A stretch of 64,000 nucleotides of DNA from Pseudomonas fluorescens (GTDB lineage: Bacteria; Pseudomonadota; Gammaproteobacteria; Pseudomonadales; Pseudomonadaceae). Below, piece by piece: positions 52,967 through 59,734 of this stretch. Each line of letters opens with the position of its first letter. Position 1 is the first letter of the stretch. Below the pieces are notes generated by a model. It did no database searches, had not been told where the DNA came from, and was given only the letters and a program-made list of their open reading frames with translations. The stretch covers positions 807,001 through 871,000 of the forward strand of contig NZ_CP015637.1 of the NCBI RefSeq assembly GCF_001708445.1. Direction: 5' to 3'. The position numbers and the translations under genes are program-made.

Positions 52967-53551
52967 GTGACTGCCATTAAACTGATCGTTGGCCTGGGAA
53001 ATCCAGGCGCCGAATACGAACAGACCCGGCATAACGCGGGGGCCCTTTTTGTTGAGCGTATCGCCCACGCCCAAGGTGTAAATCTGGTGGCCGATCGCAA
53101 ATATTTCGGCCTGACCGGACGCTTCTCGCATCAGGGTCAGGATGTTCGTCTGCTGATTCCCACCACCTACATGAACCGCAGCGGCCAGGCTGTCGCGGCG
53201 CTTGCGGGCTTCTTCCGGATCAAACCCGAGGAAATCCTGGTGGCCCATGACGAACTGGACCTGCCACCCGGCGTTGCCAAACTCAAACTGGGCGGCGGGC
53301 ATGGCGGGCACAATGGCCTGCGCGACATCATCGCGCAGTTGGGCAATCAGAATAATTTTTACCGTCTGCGGCTCGGCATTGGCCACCCAGGCGTTGCCAG
53401 TATGGTTTCAAATTTCGTCCTGGGTCGTGCGCCACGCGCCGAACAGGAAAAACTCGATGCCAGCATCGATTTTGCCCTCGGCGTGCTGCCGGATATCTTC
53501 GCCGGTGAATGGAACCGCGCGATGAAAAACCTGCACAGCCAGAAGGCCTGA
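52967..53551 (+). CDS. pth: Peptidyl-tRNA hydrolase
   Basis: Releases tRNA from stalled peptidyl-tRNA. The 194-residue product shows [20 protein letters not shown] with the catalytic His (TRHNAG), [10 protein letters not shown] and [12 protein letters not shown]. The GTG at 52967 is the start because upstream codons do not match the family. It lies 21 bases before ychF. Confidence 0.95.
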   Translation: MTAIKLIVGLGNPGAEYEQTRHNAGALFVERIAHAQGVNLVADRKYFGLTGRFSHQGQDVRLLIPTTYMNRSGQAVAALAGFFRIKPEEILVAHDELDLPPGVAKLKLGGGHGGHNGLRDIIAQLGNQNNFYRLRLGIGHPGVASMVSNFVLGRAPRAEQEKLDASIDFALGVLPDIFAGEWNRAMKNLHSQKA

Positions 53552-53572
53552 CTCTTACCGAGGGGAAACACC

Positions 53573-54673
53573 ATGGGATTCAATTGCGGCATCGTCGGCC
53601 TGCCCAACGTCGGCAAATCCACCTTGTTCAACGCTTTGACCAAGTCCGGTATTGCGGCGGAGAACTTCCCCTTCTGCACCATCGAACCCAACAGCGGTAT
53701 CGTACCGATGCCCGATCCGCGCCTGGAAGCACTGGCGCTCATCGTCAATCCCAAGCGCATCCTGCCGACCACCATGGAATTCGTTGACATCGCCGGCCTG
53801 GTGGCCGGTGCGTCGAAAGGTGAAGGCCTGGGTAACAAGTTCCTGGCCAACATCCGTGAAACCGATGCCATCGCCCACGTGGTCCGCTGCTTTGAAGACG
53901 AGAACGTGATTCACGTCTCCAACAGCGTCGACCCGAAACGCGACATCGAGATCATCGACCTGGAACTGATCTTCGCCGACCTCGACAGCTGCGAGAAGCA
54001 ATTGCAGAAAGTCGCGCGCAACGCCAAGGGCGGCGACAAGGACGCAGTGGTCCAGAAAGGCCTGCTGGAGCAGCTGATCGCACACTTCACCCTGGGCAAG
54101 CCGGCACGCAGCTTGATGAAGAGCATGGGCGCTGACGAGAAGGCCGTGGTCAAGGGCTTCCACCTGCTGACCACCAAGCCGGTGATGTACATCGCCAACG
54201 TCGCCGAAGATGGCTTCGAAAACAACCCGCTGCTCGACGTGGTCAAGGCCATTGCCGACGAAGAAGGCGCGATCGTGGTGCCGGTATGCAACAAGATCGA
54301 AGCAGAAATCGCCGAGCTCGATGACGGCGAAGAGAAGGACATGTTCCTCGAGGCCCTGGGCCTGGAAGAGCCTGGCCTCAACCGCGTGATCCGTGCCGGT
54401 TACGAAATGCTCAACCTGCAGACCTACTTCACCGCCGGTGTCGAAGAAGTCCGCGCCTGGACCGTCAAAGTGGGTGCTACCGCACCACAGGCTGCCGGCG
54501 TGATCCACACCGACTTCGAAAAGGGCTTTATCCGCGCCGAAGTGATTGCCTACAACGACTTCATCCAGTTCAAGGGGGAAGCCGGTGCCAAGGAAGCCGG
54601 TAAGTGGCGTTTGGAAGGTAAGGAATACATCGTTAAAGATGGCGATGTAATGCACTTCCGTTTCAACGTGTAA
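53573..54673 (+). CDS. ychF: Redox-regulated ATPase YchF (OLA1 family)
   Basis: OBG-type P-loop protein of 366 residues that prefers ATP and associates with the ribosome. It has [15 protein letters not shown], switch region [20 protein letters not shown] and the C-terminal TGS domain ([15 protein letters not shown] ... [11 protein letters not shown]). Last housekeeping gene before the type III secretion locus, closed by a terminator. Confidence 0.97.
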   Translation: MGFNCGIVGLPNVGKSTLFNALTKSGIAAENFPFCTIEPNSGIVPMPDPRLEALALIVNPKRILPTTMEFVDIAGLVAGASKGEGLGNKFLANIRETDAIAHVVRCFEDENVIHVSNSVDPKRDIEIIDLELIFADLDSCEKQLQKVARNAKGGDKDAVVQKGLLEQLIAHFTLGKPARSLMKSMGADEKAVVKGFHLLTTKPVMYIANVAEDGFENNPLLDVVKAIADEEGAIVVPVCNKIEAEIAELDDGEEKDMFLEALGLEEPGLNRVIRAGYEMLNLQTYFTAGVEEVRAWTVKVGATAPQAAGVIHTDFEKGFIRAEVIAYNDFIQFKGEAGAKEAGKWRLEGKEYIVKDGDVMHFRFNV

Positions 54674-54689
54674 GCGTTACCGCTTCAAT

Positions 54690-54720
54690 AAAAAGCCGAT
54701 GCACTGCATCGGCTTTTTTG
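54690..54720 (+). terminator. Terminator of ychF
   Basis: AAAAGCCGATGC and GCATCGGCTTTT form a long stem with a loop of about three bases (ACT), ending in a T run; it lies 17 bases after ychF and marks the edge of the housekeeping block. Confidence 0.92.
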
Positions 54721-55036
54721 TGGGCGTTCTATTTGTCATCCCGGCCTTCCCCTGCATCTTTAACAAAGATATCGTCAGTGGCCAATTTCCAGCCCGCCCT
54801 CAAAAAATGCATACTTTAAAACCATTCAAAGCATATTTAAGATTTCTCTTACACCACAATTCCCGCCTACTCCAAATAGAATTCGCACATTAAAAACCTT
54901 CTACATCTCACATTCCAAAAAGGCTAACTCAGTTCGAAAACACGATGACAATGCTGCTGTTTTCCGGTTTACTTGCGAGCGCCCACCGCCAACTTGAACT
55001 TCAACAAAGCGACAACTGCATTGGAGCACTCGCACT
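54721..55036. other. AT-rich gap before type III secretion locus
   Basis: About 315 bases without a credible gene, much richer in A+T than the housekeeping block (for example the stretch 54800-54890). It should carry the promoter of the activator gene at 55037, but I cannot fix one: no HrpL box or sigma54 (TGGCAC-N5-TTGCA) site was found. A candidate ribosome site GGAG is at 55023-55026. No tRNA, integrase or direct repeat marks an insertion border. Confidence 0.6.
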
Positions 55037-55960
55037 ATGTCGGCCCTCAATCAGTATGAACTTATGACTGATATACCTTTCACCGACTGCCCCATCATCG
55101 AAACGACCATCAACAATACCGCCCCTCTTAACATCGACATTTTGCTTCTTGGAGAAACCGGCACTGGCAAGGACACCCTGGCACAACGCATTCACTGTTT
55201 ATCGCGGCGCAAGGGTAACTTCGTCGCGGTCAATTGTGCTGCCATCCCGGAAACCCTTGCCGAAAGCCAACTATTCGGGGTCAACAGCGGCGCCTATACC
55301 GGCGCATTGCAATCCCGCGCCGGCTTTGTAGAAGCCGCCCACTTGGGCACCTTGTATCTGGATGAGATCGATAGCATGCCACTCTCGTTACAGGCCAAGC
55401 TGTTACGGGTACTGGAATCTCGTGGCGTCGAGCGCCTTGGATCGACCCGATCCATCCAGGTCGATATGCGCGTCATTGCCTCGGCCCAGCACGCATTGCA
55501 TGAAATGGTGGAGCAAGGCACCTTCAGACGTGACCTGTATTTCCGTCTGAATGTCGTCAACATCCACCTGCCCCCCCTGCGTGACAGGCGTGAACACATC
55601 ATCCCCTTGTTCATGGACATGATCGAGCAGGAGGCCAACTACTTTAAGTGTTCCGCAACACCTCCGCCCCCCGCGTTGTTGCAACAGTTACTGTGCCACC
55701 CGTGGCTGGGCAACGTGCGTGAGTTGCGCTCGACCGCCAAGCGATTCGTATTGGGCCTGCCCCCGCTCTCCTCCTCGCTGGCCAATCGACAGAGCACGCC
55801 AATAAACCTGAAGGCAAGGTTGCAGCAAATTGAAAAAGCCTTGATAGAGGAATCGCTGCGCCGTCACGCACGCAGTGTCGATAACGTTGCAGCAGAACTC
55901 GGTGTTGCCAAACGCACGCTCTACTACCGGATGAAGCAACTCGAAATATCACTGGCTTAG
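55037..55960 (+). CDS. HrpR/HrpS-type sigma54 activator (RspR-like)
   Basis: Enhancer-binding protein of 307 residues expected to turn on the sigma54-dependent hrpL gene. It begins directly with the AAA+ domain, with no receiver domain, as HrpR and HrpS do. Visible motifs are Walker A GETGTGKD (39-46), a sigma54-contact loop GAYTGA (85-90, Tyr in place of the usual Phe), Walker B LYLDEIDSM and a Fis-type helix-turn-helix at the end (DNVAAELGVAKRTLYYRMKQL). Only one such gene is present here, whereas P. syringae has the hrpR-hrpS pair. In P. fluorescens SBW25 the counterpart is called RspR, as I recall. Confidence 0.92.
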   Translation: MSALNQYELMTDIPFTDCPIIETTINNTAPLNIDILLLGETGTGKDTLAQRIHCLSRRKGNFVAVNCAAIPETLAESQLFGVNSGAYTGALQSRAGFVEAAHLGTLYLDEIDSMPLSLQAKLLRVLESRGVERLGSTRSIQVDMRVIASAQHALHEMVEQGTFRRDLYFRLNVVNIHLPPLRDRREHIIPLFMDMIEQEANYFKCSATPPPPALLQQLLCHPWLGNVRELRSTAKRFVLGLPPLSSSLANRQSTPINLKARLQQIEKALIEESLRRHARSVDNVAAELGVAKRTLYYRMKQLEISLA

Positions 55961-55967
55961 GGTGCCT

Positions 55968-55996
55968 GGAACGAAGCAGAAGGCATTTCCCACATA
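55968..55996 (+). promoter_or_regulatory. HrpL (hrp box) promoter 1
   Basis: GGAACG (55968-55973), 16 bases, then CCACATA (55990-55996): the hrp box GGAACC-N15/16-CCACNNA with one mismatch. It starts eight bases after the activator gene and lies 50 bases before the ATG of the 68-codon gene, so this gene should be in the HrpL regulon. Confidence 0.8.
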
Positions 55997-56045
55997 CGTG
56001 TGAGCCTCTAGAGCGACTTAACTCACACGCCAACAGGAAAACTTC

Positions 56046-56252
56046 ATGTGCTTAACCCTGATCAACAACTTTATGAGTTTAATCACCAACATCAAACGCC
56101 CCCCGCAAAACGATGCCCCTCCTGACAATGCAAAGTGCTGCAACAAACCACCGGAGCGCCCTTGCTACGAAACAAACAATAACAAAAAGCATATTGAATA
56201 TGAATCCATCAACATTGCAATAACACTTGATCGCCCATCGCGAAGCGCATGA
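56046..56252 (+). CDS. Unrecognised small protein under hrp box
   Basis: I do not recognise this 68-residue product. It has AGGA nine bases before the ATG and an hrp box 50 bases upstream, and is AT-rich. The N-terminal 22 residues (MCLTLINNFMSLITNIKRPP) have no acidic residue, an aliphatic residue at position 3 and are amphipathic, as expected of a type III export signal. A Cys-rich, Pro-rich middle (KCCNKPPERPC) follows. It could be a small effector, an accessory pilus-related peptide, or a decayed gene. An alternative start is Met10 (56073). The HrpL box makes expression likely; the role is open. Confidence 0.55.
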   Translation: MCLTLINNFMSLITNIKRPPQNDAPPDNAKCCNKPPERPCYETNNNKKHIEYESINIAITLDRPSRSA

Positions 56253-56302
56253 ACCCCGGTTTCACAAGAAATAATTAAAAACAAATAACTTATTTATATA
56301 CC

Positions 56303-56331
56303 GGAACGTTCTTCTTGTCGCTGACCACCTA
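56303..56331 (+). promoter_or_regulatory. HrpL (hrp box) promoter 2
   Basis: GGAACG (56303-56308), 16 bases, CCACCTA (56325-56331). It lies 94 bases before the 55-codon pilin-like gene and should drive the hrpA-hrpB-hrcJ-hrpD-hrpE operon. Confidence 0.85.
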
Positions 56332-56424
56332 GCCAATGAGCAACTGCACTGTTGCTCAGAACACTAAAGACAACGAACAAGCGTTGTCCGCACTTCAATC
56401 CAGACAAATACGAAGGTAACTCTT

Positions 56425-56592
56425 ATGTCCTCCTCAATACCTACCGGTGGAGTGAGCGCTGGCGCTCAAGCACAACTGGACCGAATCAACGCCGACAAAG
56501 AAAAGAAAGTTGTCGAAGAGGCTGCAAAAACCGCTGAGCAAGAACTGACTACAGCAAAAGCGGGCCGCGTAAAATCGTTGAGATTCGCCTAA
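56425..56592 (+). CDS. Probable Hrp pilin subunit HrpA-like
   Basis: A 55-residue protein, MSSSIPTGGVSAGAQAQLD at the start and TAKAGRVKSLRFA at the end. It is Ala/Glu/Lys-rich, without Cys, strongly alpha-helical in the middle (KEKKVVEEAAKTAEQELTTA), with its only aromatic residue near the C-terminus. This matches the general make-up of Hrp pilins (HrpA/SctF), though it is shorter than the 113-residue P. syringae HrpA. Position supports it: first gene after an hrp box, just before hrpB, and followed by a hairpin. Sequence identity to any HrpA cannot be shown here. Confidence 0.65.
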   Translation: MSSSIPTGGVSAGAQAQLDRINADKEKKVVEEAAKTAEQELTTAKAGRVKSLRFA

Positions 56593-56601
56593 GTAAGAAC
56601 C

Positions 56602-56632
56602 GACCTCCTTTGCCCATCCGGCAGAGGAGGTC
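56602..56632 (+). terminator. Attenuator-like hairpin after the pilin gene
   Basis: GACCTCCTTTGCC pairs with GGCAGAGGAGGTC (12-13 pairs, one wobble) round a five-base loop, ten bases after the pilin-like stop. Without a T run it would only partly stop transcription or protect the 3' end, keeping pilin message more abundant than hrpB-hrpE. Confidence 0.6.
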
Positions 56633-56680
56633 TCCACTGCCCAACAGATGCAACAATCGACGCGCTCGCTGGAGGTTCAT

Positions 56681-57046
56681 ATGTACACCAACAACGCAGG
56701 GGGCCCGGGAAACGGGAACACCATCACTCAGGCTGAAACGCCGGCTGCGCTCGACGGGACGTCCGACAGCAATTTTTTCACCGCGCAACTGAACCTCTCC
56801 GAGCGGCCAGGCAAAGGTACCGCGCCCACGGGTATGGGCCTCCCCTTGACCTTGGGGCCTGCTGAGTCTGCGACGTTATCGAAACGAGTGTCCAAGGGGT
56901 TTCGGGACATGAGCCTGAACAAGAAAACCAAGGACGCACATGAGTTCGCCCAGTCGCTTTCCGAATCGCACGTTAACGTGGTGGCAGGCGTCAAGGTACT
57001 CGGCGCAATCGTAAAAGGCGTCGATAAAGTCGCCAGCATGGGGTAG
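56681..57046 (+). CDS. hrpB: Type III secretion inner rod protein HrpB
   Basis: A 121-residue HrpB/SctI-like early substrate that forms the inner rod of the injectisome. The first half is low-complexity (MYTNNAGGPGNGNTITQAE); the second is helical and ends with VVAGVKVLGAIVKGVDKVASMG, the conserved HrpB-type amphipathic tail. ATG at 56681 with GGAGG at 56671-56675 just before it. It lies five bases before hrcJ. Confidence 0.8.
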   Translation: MYTNNAGGPGNGNTITQAETPAALDGTSDSNFFTAQLNLSERPGKGTAPTGMGLPLTLGPAESATLSKRVSKGFRDMSLNKKTKDAHEFAQSLSESHVNVVAGVKVLGAIVKGVDKVASMG

Positions 57047-57050
57047 GTGT

Positions 57051-57836
57051 ATGTCCCGCCGTCTAACCACTACGTTGTTTTTTTCATCGGTGTTGCTGCT
57101 AGCGGGCTGCGGTGAAAGCGTAGAGCTTCATCGCCAATTATCCGAGCAGGAAGCCAACGAAGTCATTGCGGAGTTGGCAGACAAACAGATCCGTGCCCAG
57201 AAAGTCCCGGCAAAAGACGGAGTCATCGTTCGTGTCAGGGCAAATGACATCAGCCGAGCGGTCCGCACGCTTGAAGCCGTTGGCCTGCCTAAAGTGACCC
57301 GCTCGACATTGGGGGATATCTTTCGCAAGGAAGGTGTCATCTCCACCCCGTTGGAAGAGCGCGCCCGCTACATCTATGCGCTGTCCCAGGAGCTGGAGGC
57401 GACCTTATCGAACATAGACGGTGTCATCGTTGCGCGCGTCCATGTAGTGCTGCCGGAGCGGGTGGCGCCCGGCGAACCGGTGCAACCGGCATCCGCCTCC
57501 GTTTTCATCAAGCATGACCCTCGGCTGGACCCCGACAATATTCGCCCCAGGGTACGCAGGATGGTGGCCAGCAGCATCCCCGGCATGACGTCGGCCATCG
57601 ACAATACGCAAAAACTGACCGTCGTTTTCGTACCGGCGGCAGCCTATCAGGAGCAGCAACAGCTGACCTATCTCGGCCCCTTCCTGGTGCCGGAACAAGA
57701 CCTCGGGTTCTGGCGTACCAGCGTTACCGCCCCTCTTGTCGCCCTGGTACTGGCAGGCGCTGGATGGGTGATCTGGCGGCGCAGGACAATGCATGCTCCC
57801 ACCTCAAAACCGGCAATCGATCACGCCCATGAGTGA
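57051..57836 (+). CDS. hrcJ: Type III secretion inner ring lipoprotein HrcJ (SctJ)
   Basis: FliF/YscJ-family lipoprotein of the inner membrane ring, 261 residues. Lipobox LLLAGC gives a lipidated Cys near residue 20; two ring-building motifs follow (YSC-J domain, LSEQEANEVIAELADKQIRAQKVP and LPERVAPGEPVQPASASVFIKHD). One C-terminal membrane helix (about 225-243, SVTAPLVALVLAGAGWVIWRR) anchors it. The stop overlaps hrpD by eight bases. Confidence 0.94.
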   Translation: MSRRLTTTLFFSSVLLLAGCGESVELHRQLSEQEANEVIAELADKQIRAQKVPAKDGVIVRVRANDISRAVRTLEAVGLPKVTRSTLGDIFRKEGVISTPLEERARYIYALSQELEATLSNIDGVIVARVHVVLPERVAPGEPVQPASASVFIKHDPRLDPDNIRPRVRRMVASSIPGMTSAIDNTQKLTVVFVPAAAYQEQQQLTYLGPFLVPEQDLGFWRTSVTAPLVALVLAGAGWVIWRRRTMHAPTSKPAIDHAHE

Positions 57837-58410
57837 GGATCTGGCCTGGGTACGATGGTGGGCCTCGCCTTGGAAACATGCCCACCCGGATTGGCGTACT
57901 CATACGGGCGTTGAACAAACAGAAGCGCTTTCACGCAGTCATCATGGCAGGATGAGCCTCCTGTTCGACATCGAACCCGAGCTCCCCCCTGCCCCTTCGC
58001 CCGCCTTGCTGCAACTGGTCCTCGCCAGCGCCCCCCAACGAGACCTCGTCTTGGTGTTGGTCAATGAGGTCTACAACGCGCCCAACGACAGCCGCTTGAA
58101 CCAGGAACAACTTCTCTGGTGCCAGCGCCTGGCCAAGGCACTGGCACCCGACCCGACACAGATGAACATCGACGACCCTTTGCACTACCTGCGCGCATGG
58201 GTGGCCCCCGCCATCTGGCGACGATTGCGCTTGAGCTTTGCCCGCCCACGGGTACTTGAAGTCGAGCGGCAGCCCAAGCTGATGGATAGTCAAGGCCGGT
58301 TGGACACCCTGTGGCAAGCCGCTCTCTGGCGCGCCACCTCTGCTCCCTTCGATGATGCCCCGCACGCCCCACGCGAGAACTCCCGCCATGTTTTGCGCCC
58401 ACACGATTGA
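57829..58410 (+). CDS. hrpD: Type III secretion accessory protein HrpD
   Basis: A 193-residue HrpD-like protein (SctK type) thought to help the cytosolic sorting platform. Acidic, Trp-rich N-terminus MSEDLAWVRWWASPWKH; the length and operon place (after hrcJ, before hrpE) are standard for Hrp1 systems. ATG at 57829 overlaps the hrcJ stop. Identification rests mainly on context, as HrpD sequences diverge quickly. Confidence 0.75.
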   Translation: MSEDLAWVRWWASPWKHAHPDWRTHTGVEQTEALSRSHHGRMSLLFDIEPELPPAPSPALLQLVLASAPQRDLVLVLVNEVYNAPNDSRLNQEQLLWCQRLAKALAPDPTQMNIDDPLHYLRAWVAPAIWRRLRLSFARPRVLEVERQPKLMDSQGRLDTLWQAALWRATSAPFDDAPHAPRENSRHVLRPHD

Positions 58411-58978
58411 GCTGCACACCCTCACGCCCAACCTGCCCACGGCGCTGATTCCCAGAGAAATGCTGGCTGACTATGCGCAGGCCCGTCAATTGATCGAACA
58501 GGCAGAAGCCCACGCACAGGCACTCACCTGCCAAGCACAGGCAGAGTGCGAAAAAATACTGGAAAGCGCTGGGCATGAGTTCTGGCAGCGCGCCAACGCC
58601 CAACTGCATCGTTGGGAATCGGAACGCCAGGCGATGTACGAAAAGCTGGAGCAGGTCGCGACGTCAGTCATAAACACAGCGATCCGAAGTTTCCTGGAAG
58701 AAACCCTACCCGCTCAACGCCTCACCGCGCTGCTCAACAAGCTGCTGGATGCCCAGTTGCCGCCGATCAAGGCGAGCTTGCTGTGCAATCCACTGGACCG
58801 CGAGCCTGTCGAACAGTGGCTCAGCCGCCATTGCGGTGTGCCTTGGACGCTTCGAGTCGAAAGCACGCTCGCCGCCCAATCGCTGGTCCTGGAAACAGAA
58901 GACGGTGGGTTTCACATCAATTGGACCGATACCCTGGACAACCTGGTGACGCCCTCCACCAAGGCCAATATCAAGTAA
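58388..58978 (+). CDS. hrpE: Type III secretion ATPase stator HrpE (SctL)
   Basis: A 196-residue FliH/YscL-type protein that regulates the HrcN ATPase and links it to the platform. A long helical stretch (residues about 35-95, AQARQLIEQAEAHAQALTCQAQAECEKILESAG) is typical of the stator. The ATG at 58388 lies inside the end of hrpD (23-base overlap), a sign of coupling. Last gene of the hrpA operon. Confidence 0.82.
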   Translation: MFCAHTIELHTLTPNLPTALIPREMLADYAQARQLIEQAEAHAQALTCQAQAECEKILESAGHEFWQRANAQLHRWESERQAMYEKLEQVATSVINTAIRSFLEETLPAQRLTALLNKLLDAQLPPIKASLLCNPLDREPVEQWLSRHCGVPWTLRVESTLAAQSLVLETEDGGFHINWTDTLDNLVTPSTKANIK

Positions 58979-59031
58979 CGATACGACTTGGCGAGGGCGG
59001 GTTGTTTTTTAAAACAAATAAATCGGTGGAT

Positions 59032-59060
59032 GGAACTTGTCACAAATCGGCTGCCACTCA
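59032..59060 (+). promoter_or_regulatory. HrpL (hrp box) promoter 3
   Basis: GGAACT (59032-59037), 16 bases, CCACTCA (59054-59060), followed after 28 bases by the hrpF ATG. This starts the hrpF-hrpG-hrcC-hrpT-hrpV operon. Confidence 0.87.
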
Positions 59061-59088
59061 GGGGTAGCCCCAACGAGGAGAAACCCCG

Positions 59089-59325
59089 ATGACGTTTGAT
59101 GACCGTTTACTCATAAGGCACTACCGGCAGCAGGCCCAGGCCGAAAAGCAGCTCAGTCAAATCAGCGCCGATGTTGATAACAGCGAAGGCGGTGAAGAGG
59201 CTCAACGGCTTTTTGAACAGATGATCGAGGTGAAGTCGAACCTGGTGTCCAGTTTTGCCACAAGCTCAAGCTATCTCAGCTACAAGCACGACACGATAAA
59301 AGCCGTCATCAATGGTATCCAGTAG
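59089..59325 (+). CDS. hrpF: Type III secretion protein HrpF (needle-chaperone type)
   Basis: A 78-residue helical protein, MTFDDRLLIRHYRQQAQAEK at the start and KHDTIKAVINGIQ at the end, related in size and place to HrpF/SctE-like proteins that keep the HrpA pilin soluble before export. First gene of the hrpC operon. Overlaps hrpG by 14 bases. Confidence 0.8.
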   Translation: MTFDDRLLIRHYRQQAQAEKQLSQISADVDNSEGGEEAQRLFEQMIEVKSNLVSSFATSSSYLSYKHDTIKAVINGIQ

Positions 59326-59719
59326 TTGCCAGCAAAAACTGGCTGACTGTTTGGCTGGCCGCGAACAGCATGTGCTGCTGTTTGAACAGGACGATGAAGT
59401 CAGCGTGCAATGCTCTGAACACCGCGTACTTCTGGGCGTTCAACTGACGCATTCACGCCTCGAACATTACTCGTTGCAGTCTTGGCATCGTCTCGGTCAG
59501 TCCAGTCTCGCGCATTTCCAGGGCGCCCTGGCCCTGGCTCCCGCAACCGGCCACCTCTGGCTGCTGCAAGGCCTGCCTCGGGATTGCAGTCAGGAGCACC
59601 TGTTGAAATCCCTTGAAGCGCTTTTCAACCAACGCGACACCTGGCGCAGCGTAGTCGCGCGCCTGGCAAGGCCTGGCCCCCCGTCCAGGTCCCTTTCGCT
59701 ACGTAAGTTGCCGTACTGA
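59312..59719 (+). CDS. hrpG: Type III secretion protein HrpG
   Basis: A 135-residue HrpG-like protein of the hrpC operon; in P. syringae HrpG binds HrpV and so relieves repression of HrpS. The composition (Leu/Gln/His/Ser-rich, WLLQGLPRDC) and place between hrpF and hrcC support the call, but no domain is recognised. Confidence 0.75.
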   Translation: MVSSSCQQKLADCLAGREQHVLLFEQDDEVSVQCSEHRVLLGVQLTHSRLEHYSLQSWHRLGQSSLAHFQGALALAPATGHLWLLQGLPRDCSQEHLLKSLEALFNQRDTWRSVVARLARPGPPSRSLSLRKLPY

Positions 59720-59734
59720 AACCGAGAACCTGCC

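Noticed and set aside
56602..56632. Full Rho-independent terminator after the pilin-like gene
   Set aside because: There is no T run after the stem, and hrpB to hrpE have no other visible promoter, so it can only be partial.
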